From Aliivibrio finisterrensis (GTDB lineage Bacteria; Pseudomonadota; Gammaproteobacteria; Enterobacterales; Vibrionaceae), in the NCBI RefSeq assembly GCF_008933155.1, contig NZ_WBVP01000016.1, positions 28,785 through 92,784 of the forward strand: a DNA stretch of 64,000 nucleotides, written 5' to 3'. Within the stretch, counting starts at the first letter, position 1, and the number at the start of each line of letters is the position of its first letter. Below are positions 20,080-30,761 of the stretch, in pieces. The position numbers were made by a program, and so were the translations under genes. Under the pieces are notes generated by a model. It did not search any database and was not told the DNA's origin. It was given only the letters and a program-made list of their open reading frames with translations.

Positions 20080-20369
20080 TTTATATTCCAATTATTGAAT
20101 TATTCTATTTTTACTCGGTCACATAATTCTACTTAACCACATAACGGGCAAACGCAGCATCTTACTTTGCAGCCAACCAACATCAAGATACAGGATTCAG
20201 GGTATCATCAACAGAAGCAATTGCAGAAAAATAACTGAGTTGAATGAGATGATAGCCGCATCTTAAGGTGGTTTGGGCATAGCTTTTGCTTTATTATAAA
20301 GCAGTGACTCTGTCTAATATCATTGAGTATATCAGCGGATTAATATAACGAACAGGAACGTCTATCTCG

Positions 20370-22727
20370 ATGCCTTTTACTTCTCGCAGCCTACTTGTCT
20401 CATTCGCTGGATGCCTTCTTTACGGAGCTCCCGTCATCGCTGATGATGGTAATCCTGTACCTCCAGAAAATAGTACAATCTTCCCTCTAAAAACTGACGC
20501 AATTAACTCTTGCGAAGTGACTGATAAAATGTCACAAGAGGAAGAGGAACAACAACCCGTTTTAATTCAAGCAGACAATGTTGAAGCCATTAATAATTCT
20601 AAAGCCGTTTATAAAGGTAATGTTCATATTATTAAAGGCCGACAAGAGATTAAAGCCGATAGCATCACTCTTCATCAGCAAGAAAACATTGCAATAGCTG
20701 AAGGTAATGTTGATTACTCAAGCATGGATATGCGCTCAACCTCAGATAAAGTCACGACGGATTTAACTACCGAAGATACCACTATGGTTAATACGGCCTA
20801 CAAGATGTCTTGTCAGCCTATTCGTGGTACAGCAAGCCGTGTATTAAAAACAGGACAAGAAATCTACCAATTAGAAGACGCCTCTTTCACTACCTGTCCT
20901 GCGGATGACAATAGCTGGCGCTTTAAAGCCAGTGATATCGAATTAGACCAATCTGATGAATGGGCAACCTTCTACAATGCTCGCTTTGAAGTGCTTGATG
21001 TTCCTATTTTTTACTTGCCTTATATTACCGTTCCTGTTGGCGATCAACGTAAAACAGGGGTATTAATCCCTAGTATAGGACTTGATAGTAAAAATGGTTT
21101 TGAGCTCTCTGTGCCTATTTATTGGAATATCGCACCAAATTATGATGCAACCACAACCATTAATTACATGGAGAAGCGTGGTACCCAGTTAGAAGCTCAA
21201 TTCCGTTATTTAGAAAGCTTCGGGCAAGGTACTGTCGACGTTGAATATCTTAATGATGATGCTAAATTCAAAGACAAAGGTGCTCGTTGGGGGGTAAGCT
21301 GGCATCATACGGGGATCTACCAAAAGCACTGGAAGTTTGAAGTTGACTACTCCAAAGTCAGCGATATCGATTACTTCCAAGACTTAAATTCAAACATAGG
21401 TACTCGTGATGAAGGTCAATTAAGTCAATCAGGCGAAGTCTCTTATCGTACGCAGGATTGGGATATGACCATGCGTGTGCGCGACTTCCAAGTATTGGTT
21501 GAGGATCAAACACCATACCGACTAATGCCACAAATAGAATTTAACTATTATGCACCTCAGTTTTATAAAGAATTTGACTTCAACCTACATAGCCACGTGA
21601 GTAAATTTGCTATAGATGACGAAGCAAAACCATCAGCAACACGAGTTCACTTAGAGCCTAAGTTAAGCTTACCATTAAGCTCCACTTGGTGGTCATTAAC
21701 GCCTGAGGCGAGTTTACTCTATACCTATTATTCTCAAGATTTTGATCGTTCAGAAACCTCACTATCAGGCTTATCAGAAGAAGTATCTCGAACCATTCCA
21801 GAAGTTCGTATTAATGGTGCTATCTATTTAGACAGCACTCATAAATTCTTAGGTGAGTACTTACAAACGTTAGAGCCTAAAATACAATATTTATACGTAC
21901 CAGAAGTAGACCAAAGTGAGATCTATGGTGGCCGAGGTGAAGGCGGCTATGACAGCAGTAAACTGCAACTGGATTACTACGGATTATTTAGGGATCGTCA
22001 GTACAGTGGTGTTGATTATATTTCATCAGCGAACCAATTCAGTATTGGTGCAACCTCACGGTTTTATGATGACAGCTATAAAGAGCGCATGAACATCTCT
22101 TTTGGTCAAATCCTTTATATGGATGGTTCTGGTACCACTAATGAAAACGATACTAGCAACTCATCGGCTTGGGCTATAGAAAGTGACTTTAACTTCAATG
22201 ACTACCTTTTCTATCATGGCGGTATTCAGTACGATTCAAATATCAGTGAGCTTCAAATAGCAAACAGCACATTAGAATACCGATTCGCAAAAGGTTATGT
22301 TCAGGCCAACTATCGTTATGTAAGTAAAAATTACATCGAAAGTAATGTTCGCTTTGAGGATAATTCTATAGAGCAGATAACCCAACATGGTATCTATCAA
22401 GCTGGCTTACTGAGTGAATATAATCTTGGCCGAAATTGGGCTCTTAAAGGACAATACTTCCATGATACAAAAGAAGACCAAATGATAGAGGCCTTAGTAG
22501 GAGTAACCTATTTAAGTGATTGTTGGTCATTTGGTTTAACGTATAGTGATCAGCTAATCGCTCCTACAAATGATTCCACATTAGCCATTGGGAGTTACGA
22601 ACCTGAATATGAAAGTAACCTGTTGCTATCAATTAGTATTCGAGGTTTGGGAAGTAACACTGGTATCACCTCTGGCTCAGCAACTAACGCACTGGGCTAC
22701 GGTCGCCCATTTTATTTAAACAATTAA
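20370..22727 (+). CDS. lptD: LPS-assembly outer membrane protein LptD
   Basis: Inserts lipopolysaccharide into the outer leaflet together with LptE. It has 785 residues: a signal peptide (about 1-24), an OstA/LptA-like periplasmic jellyroll (about 65-170) and a C-terminal barrel of the LptD family (about 190-785), with typical blocks NARFEVLDVPIFYLPY and RVHLEPKLSLPLS. Mature cysteines are 48, 148, 176 and 718. E. coli has paired Cys724/Cys725 at the C-terminal site, but here the second position is Trp, so only one C-terminal disulfide partner exists. It heads the lptD-surA-pdxA-rsmA-apaH gene string. Confidence 0.97.
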   Translation: MPFTSRSLLVSFAGCLLYGAPVIADDGNPVPPENSTIFPLKTDAINSCEVTDKMSQEEEEQQPVLIQADNVEAINNSKAVYKGNVHIIKGRQEIKADSITLHQQENIAIAEGNVDYSSMDMRSTSDKVTTDLTTEDTTMVNTAYKMSCQPIRGTASRVLKTGQEIYQLEDASFTTCPADDNSWRFKASDIELDQSDEWATFYNARFEVLDVPIFYLPYITVPVGDQRKTGVLIPSIGLDSKNGFELSVPIYWNIAPNYDATTTINYMEKRGTQLEAQFRYLESFGQGTVDVEYLNDDAKFKDKGARWGVSWHHTGIYQKHWKFEVDYSKVSDIDYFQDLNSNIGTRDEGQLSQSGEVSYRTQDWDMTMRVRDFQVLVEDQTPYRLMPQIEFNYYAPQFYKEFDFNLHSHVSKFAIDDEAKPSATRVHLEPKLSLPLSSTWWSLTPEASLLYTYYSQDFDRSETSLSGLSEEVSRTIPEVRINGAIYLDSTHKFLGEYLQTLEPKIQYLYVPEVDQSEIYGGRGEGGYDSSKLQLDYYGLFRDRQYSGVDYISSANQFSIGATSRFYDDSYKERMNISFGQILYMDGSGTTNENDTSNSSAWAIESDFNFNDYLFYHGGIQYDSNISELQIANSTLEYRFAKGYVQANYRYVSKNYIESNVRFEDNSIEQITQHGIYQAGLLSEYNLGRNWALKGQYFHDTKEDQMIEALVGVTYLSDCWSFGLTYSDQLIAPTNDSTLAIGSYEPEYESNLLLSISIRGLGSNTGITSGSATNALGYGRPFYLNN

Positions 22728-22797
22728 TTTATACGGATATACCTGAAGCGTCCTATGTTAATCGGACGCTTCACTCTCCTTACTCTTGGATGACACT

Positions 22798-24108
22798 ATG
22801 AAAAACTGGAAACTCCCATTAGTTAGCACATTATTACTTATGCTAACCATGAATGTACAAGCAGCACCGGTTGAATTAGATCGTGTTGTAGCGATTGTTG
22901 ATGAAGGCGTTGTATTACAAAGCGACATTGATACCTCTCTTAAAACAGTAAAAATAAACGCACAAGAAAAAGGACAACCTTTGCCGGAAGAGAGTGTTCT
23001 ACGCGAACAAATTCTTGAAAAGCTTATTGTTGATACGATTCAAAGCCAACAAGCTGAAAAAATGGGTATTCGTATCGACGATACTCGACTTGAGGAAGCA
23101 CTGAAGAACATAGCCAAAGAAAACAACATGACATTGGCGCAACTGCAACAAAAAACCGCAGCTCAAGGGCTTTCATACGCTAGCTTCCGTGAACAAATTC
23201 GCAAAGAGATAGCAGCAAGTGAAGCTCGAAACGCTCAAGTACGTCGTCGTATTAACATCCTTCCTCAAGAAGTAGAAAGCCTTGCTCTACTACTTGCTGA
23301 AGAGACTCAGGCAACAGTGCAATATAAAATCAGCCACATCCAATTACGAGCAGAAGATGGCGCAACTCAAGCAGATAAAGAAGTGTTAGAGCAGCAAGCG
23401 GATGAGCTTACCGAGCGCTTAAAACAAGGCGCTGATTTTGCTACCATGGCATATACTTACTCTAAAGGCCCTAAAGCACTTCAAGGTGGTGACTGGGGTT
23501 GGATGCGTAAAGAAGAAATGCCAACCATTTTTGCAGACCAAATTACGGGACAAGGAAAAAACAGCATTATCGGTCCATTCCGCTCTGGTGTAGGTTTCCA
23601 TATTCTGAAAATTGATGATGTTAAAGGCCTTGAGACTATTGCGGTTACTGAGGTAAATGCGCGTCATATTCTAATCAAAACCTCAGTTATCATGAGTGAT
23701 GAAGGCGCTAAACGTCAGTTAAACACTATTATTGCTGATATTAAAGCAGGCAATGATACCTTTTCTGAAATGGCAAAGCGCTATAGCCAAGACCCAGGTT
23801 CTGCAGCAAGAGATGGTGAATTAGGCTTTCAAACCCCTGATTTATATGTTCCAGAATTTAAACACCAAGTAGAGACCTTGCCTGTTGGTCAAATCAGTGA
23901 ACCATTTAAAACTGTTCATGGCTGGCACATTGTTGAAGTATTAGAGCGTCGTCAAGTTGATAGAACTGATGCTGCAATGAAAAACAAAGCATACCGTATT
24001 TTAATGAATCGTAAATTTAACGAAGAAGCTGGCGCTTGGTTACAAGAAATCCGAGCTAGTGCTTATGTTGAAATACTAAATGATGATAGTGAAGAAGATA
24101 ATGAATAA
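22798..24108 (+). CDS. surA: Periplasmic chaperone / peptidyl-prolyl isomerase SurA
   Basis: Chaperone escorting outer-membrane barrel proteins to BamA. It has 436 residues: a signal sequence ([17 protein letters not shown]..., cleavage about VQA|AP), an N-terminal chaperone core, two parvulin domains (about 172-275 with [12 protein letters not shown], and 285-385 with [11 protein letters not shown] and GDWGW/GELGF-type motifs) and a C-terminal helix. The ATG at 22798 is chosen because GGAT lies 8 bp upstream; a TTG at 22786 would spoil the signal peptide. It follows lptD by 70 bp and overlaps pdxA by 8 bp. Confidence 0.97.
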   Translation: MKNWKLPLVSTLLLMLTMNVQAAPVELDRVVAIVDEGVVLQSDIDTSLKTVKINAQEKGQPLPEESVLREQILEKLIVDTIQSQQAEKMGIRIDDTRLEEALKNIAKENNMTLAQLQQKTAAQGLSYASFREQIRKEIAASEARNAQVRRRINILPQEVESLALLLAEETQATVQYKISHIQLRAEDGATQADKEVLEQQADELTERLKQGADFATMAYTYSKGPKALQGGDWGWMRKEEMPTIFADQITGQGKNSIIGPFRSGVGFHILKIDDVKGLETIAVTEVNARHILIKTSVIMSDEGAKRQLNTIIADIKAGNDTFSEMAKRYSQDPGSAARDGELGFQTPDLYVPEFKHQVETLPVGQISEPFKTVHGWHIVEVLERRQVDRTDAAMKNKAYRILMNRKFNEEAGAWLQEIRASAYVEILNDDSEEDNE

Positions 24109-25090
24109 GATTAAACGAATTGCCATTACTCCTGGAGAGCCATCAGGTATTGGGCCAGATCTTGTTCTTACTATTGCACAACAAAATTGGCCGCATCAAT
24201 TAGTTGTCTGTGGCAATAAGAATGCGCTAGAGCAGAGAGCTAAGTTACTAAATATTGATATTTCAATTGAAGAATATAATGTGCAATCTCCAGCCAAAGC
24301 CCACCAAGCTGGCACTTTAATTGTCGATGATATTGCTTTAGGCGCAGAAGTTATTGCAGGTGAGCTCAATGAAGCCAATGGACATTATGTTCTTGAAACA
24401 TTACGTCGAGCAGCGCAAGGCAATATGGATGGTGAATTCGATGCTGTCGTTACTGGCCCTGTACATAAAGGCGTCATTAATCGTGCAGGAGTGGCATTCA
24501 GTGGTCATACAGAATTTTTTGCAGAGCAATCAAACACTCAACAAGTTGTGATGATGCTTGCTACTGAAGGCTTACGTGTGGCGTTAGTAACGACTCACAT
24601 ACCACTCGCTTATGTATCAAAAGCCATTACTGCTGATCGCTTAAAACAAGTGACTCAAATTCTACATCAAGACTTAATCACTAAGTTTGGAATTGCCAAA
24701 CCATCAATTTTTGTGTGCGGTTTAAATCCTCATGCAGGTGAAGATGGCTGTCTTGGTCGTGAAGAAATTGATATCATTACGCCAGCATTAAATGAATTAC
24801 GTGAAGAAGAAGGAATGAATCTTATTGGTCCATTACCTGCTGACACGCTATTTCAAGATAAATACTTACAAGAAGCGGATGCGGTACTAGCGATGTATCA
24901 CGATCAAGGGCTTCCTGTGTTAAAATTTAAAGGTTTTGGAAAATCAGTAAACATTACATTAGGTTTACCGTTTATCCGAACCTCAGTAGACCATGGTACT
25001 GCATTGGAATTGGCGGGTACTGGAAAAGCAGATGCAGGAAGCTTTATTACCGCACTAACCCATGCAATTGAACTGGTAGAGAAAAAATGA
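24101..25090 (+). CDS. pdxA: 4-hydroxythreonine-4-phosphate dehydrogenase
   Basis: NAD(P)-dependent oxidation of 4-phosphohydroxy-threonine in pyridoxal phosphate synthesis. It has 329 residues, the same as E. coli, when begun at the ATG at 24101 inside the surA stop region. Motifs include [26 protein letters not shown], the metal-binding histidines in FSGHTEF and [11 protein letters not shown] and, near the C-terminus, [12 protein letters not shown]. It overlaps surA by 8 bp and rsmA by 4 bp (ATGA), pointing to translational coupling. Confidence 0.97.
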   Translation: MNKIKRIAITPGEPSGIGPDLVLTIAQQNWPHQLVVCGNKNALEQRAKLLNIDISIEEYNVQSPAKAHQAGTLIVDDIALGAEVIAGELNEANGHYVLETLRRAAQGNMDGEFDAVVTGPVHKGVINRAGVAFSGHTEFFAEQSNTQQVVMMLATEGLRVALVTTHIPLAYVSKAITADRLKQVTQILHQDLITKFGIAKPSIFVCGLNPHAGEDGCLGREEIDIITPALNELREEEGMNLIGPLPADTLFQDKYLQEADAVLAMYHDQGLPVLKFKGFGKSVNITLGLPFIRTSVDHGTALELAGTGKADAGSFITALTHAIELVEKK

Positions 25091-25920
25091 GTACTAGAAA
25101 TGATGTCCATTTAGGCCATAAAGCAAGAAAACGCTTTGGTCAAAACTTCTTAAATGACCCTTATGTGATCGATGGAATCGTATCTGCAATCAACCCTCTG
25201 CCAGGCCAAAACCTTGTAGAAATTGGTCCAGGTCTTGGTGCTATCACTGAACCAGTTGGCCGTGAAGTTGATAAATTTACTGTTATCGAACTTGACCGTG
25301 ACTTAGCAGAACGTCTTCGTAACCATCCTGAATTAGGCAGTAAACTGACGATTCATGAAGGCGATGCTATGCGTTTCGACTTTACTCAGTTAATTAAAGA
25401 AAATAATAAGCTGCGTATTTTCGGTAACTTGCCATACAACATCTCAACACCACTAATGTTCCACCTATTTGAATTCCATAAAGACGTATTAGACATGCAC
25501 TTTATGCTACAAAAAGAAGTGGTGAACCGTTTGGCCGCAGGCCCTGGTACAAAAGCATATGGTCGCTTAACCGTTATGGCGCAATACTTCTGTAAAGTAA
25601 TGCCTGTATTAGAAGTGCCACCAACAGCGTTTGTTCCGCCACCGAAGGTAGATTCAGCAGTTGTTCGCTTAGTACCTTATGAAGTATTACCGTACCCTGC
25701 GAAGAACTTAAAGTGGCTTGATCGCGTGTGTCGTGAAGGCTTTAACCAACGTCGTAAGACTGTTCGTAACTGTTATAAAGCATTACTGACTAAAGAGCAG
25801 CTAGAAGAATTAGGCATTAACCCTACTATGCGCCCTGAAAACCTTACATTAGAGCAGTTTGTTACTATGGCAAACTGGTTAAATGACAATTATCAGGCTG
25901 AAACAGAAACGTCTAAGTAA
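25087..25920 (+). CDS. rsmA: 16S rRNA (adenine(1518)-N6/adenine(1519)-N6)-dimethyltransferase
   Basis: KsgA/RsmA dimethylates two adjacent adenines near the 3' end of 16S rRNA in late 30S assembly. It has 277 residues. The SAM-binding motif is [10 protein letters not shown] (about 45-54) and the catalytic motif is NLPYNIS (114-120). The N-terminal KRFGQNFL and C-terminal RRKTVRN blocks are typical. It overlaps pdxA by 4 bp. In most relatives apaG follows, but here the next gene is apaH after a terminator-like hairpin. Confidence 0.97.
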   Translation: MSTRNDVHLGHKARKRFGQNFLNDPYVIDGIVSAINPLPGQNLVEIGPGLGAITEPVGREVDKFTVIELDRDLAERLRNHPELGSKLTIHEGDAMRFDFTQLIKENNKLRIFGNLPYNISTPLMFHLFEFHKDVLDMHFMLQKEVVNRLAAGPGTKAYGRLTVMAQYFCKVMPVLEVPPTAFVPPPKVDSAVVRLVPYEVLPYPAKNLKWLDRVCREGFNQRRKTVRNCYKALLTKEQLEELGINPTMRPENLTLEQFVTMANWLNDNYQAETETSK

Positions 25921-25950
25921 CTGGGTTTGTATTCATAAATTATACATATT

Positions 25951-25979
25951 AAAAGGTGACTTTATTGTCACCTTTTTTC
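25951..25979 (+). terminator. Intrinsic terminator after rsmA
   Basis: AAAAGGTGAC / GTCACCTTTT stem with a short T/A loop and a T-run. It separates rsmA from apaH. Confidence 0.85.
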
Positions 25980-26025
25980 TATCTAATACCAATTGATGTA
26001 AGCTTTATTAATTAAAGGAATATAT

Positions 26026-26841
26026 ATGGCGACCTACTTTGTTGGAGATATTCAAGGTTGTTTAGATGAGCTACAGATCTTATTAGAGCAGGTCCATTTT
26101 AATAAAGAAACAGACCAACTATGGCTAACCGGAGATTTGGTAGCTCGCGGACCAAAATCATTAGAAACTTTACGCTTTGTAAAGTCATTAGGATCAGCAG
26201 CCGTGACTATTTTAGGTAATCATGATTTGCATTTACTGGCGGTATCTCAGGGCATTTCTCGTGTTAAAGAAAAAGACAAAACAGCACCTATCTTTACGGC
26301 ACCTGATAGTAAGGAGTTACTAACTTGGCTACGTCATCAACCATTATTAGCCGTTAACTCTGAACATAATATCGTAATGAGTCACGCAGGGATCTCCCCT
26401 CAATGGGATATTAATACTGCCATTGAGTGCGCGCATGAAGTTGAAGCGATTTTACAATCGGACAAATGGATTTGGTTATTAGAGAATATGTATGATAACC
26501 AGCCTGATGTATGGAGAGAAGATCTTACCGATATTGAGCGTTACCGTTATATTATCAACGCTTTTACACGCATGCGTTTTTGTTATTCTGATGGTCGCTT
26601 AGATATGAAATGTAAGCTGCCACCTCAAGAGATTAGTGATGATGAACTCTTTCCTTGGTTTGAGCTAGAAAATCGTCTTCCTCTTTCGCATAAAGTGATT
26701 TTTGGTCACTGGGCGGCATTGATGGGGCATGATGGAAATAACGTAATAGCGCTCGATACAGGCTGTGTATGGGGGGAATATATGACGATGTATCGTGTTG
26801 ATGATGGGAAGTATTTTACTCAAAAAGCAATAGAGCAGTAA
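26026..26841 (+). CDS. apaH: Bis(5'-nucleosyl)-tetraphosphatase, symmetrical
   Basis: Hydrolyses Ap4A to two ADP and also removes Np4 caps from RNA. It has 271 residues, calcineurin-like metallophosphatase. Metal-ligand motifs are GDIQGC (7-12), GDLVARGP (about 36-43) and GNHDLHL (about 64-70), with later His ligands in SHAGISPQWD and FGHWAAL. It has its own AAAGGA site and follows a terminator, so it may be expressed separately from rsmA. It is convergent with folA across a repeat-filled gap. Confidence 0.97.
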   Translation: MATYFVGDIQGCLDELQILLEQVHFNKETDQLWLTGDLVARGPKSLETLRFVKSLGSAAVTILGNHDLHLLAVSQGISRVKEKDKTAPIFTAPDSKELLTWLRHQPLLAVNSEHNIVMSHAGISPQWDINTAIECAHEVEAILQSDKWIWLLENMYDNQPDVWREDLTDIERYRYIINAFTRMRFCYSDGRLDMKCKLPPQEISDDELFPWFELENRLPLSHKVIFGHWAALMGHDGNNVIALDTGCVWGEYMTMYRVDDGKYFTQKAIEQ

Positions 26842-26848
26842 CGAGGAA

Positions 26849-27040
26849 GAGCAGAGACTAGGAACTATACGCTTCGCTGACTAGAAGCTATAAAAGCAAA
26901 GAGCGAGGTTTCAGGTTTCAGGAAAATCAAAAGCGAGTACACCTGAACCCTGCAAGCGCAGCGTCCTGAAACCTAATTTGTCACAATGCTACTTATACGC
27001 GCTCTTATAGTCTCTAGTCTCTAGTTAGCGCAGCGTATAG
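26849..27040. repeat. Inverted pair of composite minisatellite modules between apaH and folA
   Basis: The left copy (plus orientation) has AGAGACT at 26853-26859, CTATACGCTTCGCT, CTATAAAAGC and two GGTTTCA units at 26907-26920. The right copy (minus orientation) has two AGAGACT units (27009-27024), CTATACGCTGCGCT (27027-27040), CTATAAGAGC and GGTTTCA (26967-26973). The same ordered modules occur at 1781-1886. The pair faces inward between two convergent genes. Confidence 0.8.
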
Positions 27041-27044
27041 CCTC

Positions 27045-27566
27045 TTACCTCTCAAGAACCACAAATTCCATATCGTACTGATTTTTTTCATCTTTCGAGT
27101 ACGTTTCAGAGTGAGTCCGATTCCAGCCTTCACCCCAATCTGGGAACTGCGTATCGCCATCAATATCAGCATCGATAAACGTCAGATACAACTTATCCGC
27201 ATCAGCAAGACACGCTTGGTAAATTGACCCACCACCAATAATCATCAGCTCTTCAATATCACCTGCAACTTGCTTCGCTTCTTCAATTGAAGTTACGCAA
27301 GTCACACCATCGATTTTCAAATTAGTATCGCGACTTAATACAATATTCAAACGCCCTGGTAAAGGACGACCAATCGATTCATAGGTTTTACGCCCCATCA
27401 CAATTGGTTTACCCATAGTACACTGCTTAAACCAAGCAAAATCAGCAGGTAAGTGCCATGGCATTTGATTATTTTTACCAATAACTAGAGGTTGAGAATT
27501 TGACAGATTGCACGATTTATCAATTTTTCCATTATGTGCCATGGCTGCAATCATACTAATCTTCAT
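27045..27566 (-). CDS. folA: Dihydrofolate reductase with an N-terminal-loop insertion
   Basis: NADPH-dependent reduction of dihydrofolate; the target of trimethoprim. It has 173 residues against about 159 in E. coli. The conserved sequence is intact: MPWHLPADFAWFK (35-47, catalytic Asp42 equivalent to E. coli Asp27), MGRKTYESIGRPLPGR and MIIGGGSIYQ. About 14 extra residues (roughly 14-27, including KSCNLSNSQP) lie between the first strand and the Met20 loop. The reading frame is clean. It lies downstream of the yjjP/yjjB genes in opposite sense to apaH. Confidence 0.95.
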   Translation of the reverse strand: MKISMIAAMAHNGKIDKSCNLSNSQPLVIGKNNQMPWHLPADFAWFKQCTMGKPIVMGRKTYESIGRPLPGRLNIVLSRDTNLKIDGVTCVTSIEEAKQVAGDIEELMIIGGGSIYQACLADADKLYLTFIDADIDGDTQFPDWGEGWNRTHSETYSKDEKNQYDMEFVVLER

Positions 27567-27632
27567 TTATTCTAAATCTCATTTTATTAAGCAAAAAAAA
27601 CTGGTCCGTAGAATAACAAATTAATACCTTTA

Positions 27633-28121
27633 TCACACTATAGATTTTCTACGGTAAAACAGTAGCCCAGGCATAGCAAGGCCAATCGCAAGTGCTGCTA
27701 TAGTAAATAAGGTCTTAATTAAATTATCAATCATCATGGCCCATAACTCTGGAGAATAACCAAGATGATTAATTTCGACCACGGCGATCATTGCCTTAAA
27801 TGCAAAGACTCCCGGAACCATTGGGATCAAAGCGGCAACCGTAAATACTTTAGGGTGTGCGAGAAATCGATGCGACCAATGTACGCCTATCATACCTACC
27901 GTAGTTGCGGCGCATAGTGTTGCCCACTCTAAAGGCGCACCATGATGCATTAATAAAAATCGTGTCCCATGGCCAATTGCTCCACCAATGGCACAATATT
28001 TCAAAGCCTTAGCCGGTACATTAAATACCAAGGCAAAACCAACTGCAGGGATCATGGCAAAAAACATGTCATTTAATAAAGCGAGGAATAAATCAAAATT
28101 CGAATTAATTAAAACATTCAT
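27633..28121 (-). CDS. yjjB: Threonine/serine exporter family, small subunit (YjjB-like)
   Basis: A 162-residue inner-membrane protein with about five hydrophobic segments, matching the small half of the split ThrE family (YjjB). Its start overlaps the stop of the YjjP-like gene by one base, so they are co-translated and likely form one transporter. In E. coli the YjjPB pair has been linked to succinate export; substrate here is not determinable. The motif VPGVFAFKAM is typical of this half. Confidence 0.85.
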   Translation of the reverse strand: MNVLINSNFDLFLALLNDMFFAMIPAVGFALVFNVPAKALKYCAIGGAIGHGTRFLLMHHGAPLEWATLCAATTVGMIGVHWSHRFLAHPKVFTVAALIPMVPGVFAFKAMIAVVEINHLGYSPELWAMMIDNLIKTLFTIAALAIGLAMPGLLFYRRKSIV

Positions 28122-28888
28122 TAGTTAATCCATCCCCAGACACCAACCAAGTTCATCGCACCCACAATCCCAATGCTGGTTGCTAGGGTAAGTAAGGTCG
28201 CAAATGTCCATCGAGCAATTCCCATATTAACGTACCCTTTCACCATATCGGCAACGGCATTTATTAAAGGGAAACCGGGAACAAGCATCAAAACAGAAGA
28301 AGCCATTGCAAGAAAAGGAATATTACCAATGTGATAAATGACAGCTTGAGAGGAGATAAGAGTAGTCACAAAGGCAGTGATACCAAAGTTAAGCAGAGGA
28401 TTAAATTGTCGATGTCCTATTTCTTGACGAACAATCATGCCTAATGAAGAAGCTAAAAATGTCATCATAAATACAGGCCAATCACCTCCTGCTAAACGAC
28501 TAAAACTGGCACATGATAAACCTATCATCACAACCACAAGCCAGCGGTTATATCTTTCAGGGCTAATATTATCTAGCTTAGCGGTTGCTTCATGCCGATC
28601 CAATAACCCTTTTTCCGACATAATACAGATCCGTTGGATCTCAGTAATTGCCCTCATATTAATGCCGCGATCGGGGGCTCTTCGAGCCGTTGTCATACAA
28701 TGCTCATTAATGATGGTCGTGATCACTAGTGAACTTGCTGACAATGATATTTCGACATCATCTGCCCCGACGGCAACGCCTAAGCGACGGCTGACATCAG
28801 AAACCAAACTACTTTCAGCTCCATGCTGTAATAGCATTTGCCCTGCTTTTGCTACTAAGCGGGATATCTCTCTTTGCTTCTCATCCAT
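28121..28888 (-). CDS. yjjP: Threonine/serine exporter family, large subunit (YjjP-like)
   Basis: A 255-residue partner of the YjjB-like protein. The cytoplasmic N-terminal domain carries LLQHGAESSLVSDVSRRLG and RRAPDRGINMRAITEIQ; about five TM segments follow, with LVPGFPLINAVADMVKG (about 208-224) as the family signature. The ATG at 28888 is used; a TTG at 28900 would add four residues and neither has a clear Shine-Dalgarno. It precedes yjjB with a one-base overlap. Confidence 0.85.
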   Translation of the reverse strand: MDEKQREISRLVAKAGQMLLQHGAESSLVSDVSRRLGVAVGADDVEISLSASSLVITTIINEHCMTTARRAPDRGINMRAITEIQRICIMSEKGLLDRHEATAKLDNISPERYNRWLVVVMIGLSCASFSRLAGGDWPVFMMTFLASSLGMIVRQEIGHRQFNPLLNFGITAFVTTLISSQAVIYHIGNIPFLAMASSVLMLVPGFPLINAVADMVKGYVNMGIARWTFATLLTLATSIGIVGAMNLVGVWGWIN

Positions 28889-28961
28889 GTTTATTCGCAA
28901 TGATTGATTAAATTAAAACCCATTCTAATCATTTCGATATAATGTTTACTGATTTAAATAC

Positions 28962-28990
28962 AAAAAAACCGCAACAAGTGCGGTTTTTTA
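28962..28990 (-). terminator. Intrinsic terminator of obgE
   Basis: AAAAACCGCA / TGCGGTTTTT stem, 5-nt loop, flanked by A/T runs so it can act on both strands. It lies 28 bp past the obgE stop. Confidence 0.85.
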
Positions 28991-29018
28991 TTATTATCTG
29001 TAATAGAAGCAGATTGAA

Positions 29019-30239
<1,221 letters not shown>

Positions 30240-30347
30240 TTACATAAAAAGGCATTCGAGTATCAAGTACGGCTGATTTACTGTAGACCAGTGAATAAGG
30301 TCTCAATCGTTGATCATCAATGATCTTTACGCTACGTATATATTAAT

Positions 30348-30430
30348 ATAGTCACTAGTTAAGTACTCTAACATTGATATCTATAAAGATGGATATAATT
30401 ATAGATGAAGAGTGCTTAACTGGTGACTAT
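30348..30430. repeat. Long inverted repeat between rpmA and obgE
   Basis: 22-bp arms (30348-30369 and 30409-30430) match except at two positions that would still pair as G-U in RNA. A second nested match ATCTATA / TATAGAT sits inside. It lies beyond the rpmA terminator in the 295-bp obgE upstream region. There is no T-run. Function is unknown: it could be a folded 5' leader for obgE or a small repeat element. Confidence 0.75.
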
Positions 30431-30439
30431 CCATAAATA

Positions 30440-30468
30440 AAAAGCCCCGCCAATTGGCAGGGCTTTAG
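30440..30468 (-). terminator. Intrinsic terminator of rplU-rpmA
   Basis: On the minus strand AAAGCCCTGCC pairs with GGCGGGGCTTT around AATT, followed by TTTATTTAT. Confidence 0.88.
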
Positions 30469-30486
30469 AATTAACTTATAAAGTTA

Positions 30487-30744
30487 TTATTCAGCTTCGA
30501 TAGAAACGAATTTACGGTTTTTAGGACCTTTAACTTCAAATTTCACTTTACCTTCAGATAGAGCGAAAAGAGTGTGGTCTTTACCGATGCCTACGTTAGT
30601 TCCAGCGTGGAATTTAGTACCACGTTGACGTACGATGATGTTACCTGCAAGAACAGATTCGCCACCGAAACGCTTAACACCAAGACGTTTACTTTCTGAA
30701 TCGCGGCCGTTACGAGTAGAACCGCCAGCTTTTTTATGTGCCAT
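30487..30744 (-). CDS. rpmA: 50S ribosomal protein L27
   Basis: An 85-residue bL27 protein; its N-terminal tail reaches the peptidyl transferase centre and contacts tRNA. The start [20 protein letters not shown] matches the family with no N-terminal cleavage extension of the Firmicutes type. Blocks [15 protein letters not shown] and GKDHTLFAL are intact. It lies 17 bp after rplU on the same strand and is followed by the terminator at 30440-30468. Confidence 0.98.
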   Translation of the reverse strand: MAHKKAGGSTRNGRDSESKRLGVKRFGGESVLAGNIIVRQRGTKFHAGTNVGIGKDHTLFALSEGKVKFEVKGPKNRKFVSIEAE

Positions 30745-30761
30745 TTGTTATTCTCCTTAAA

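Noticed and set aside
28437..28907. 156-codon plus-strand ORF opposite yjjP
   Set aside because: Antisense shadow; the yjjP frame holds clear family motifs.
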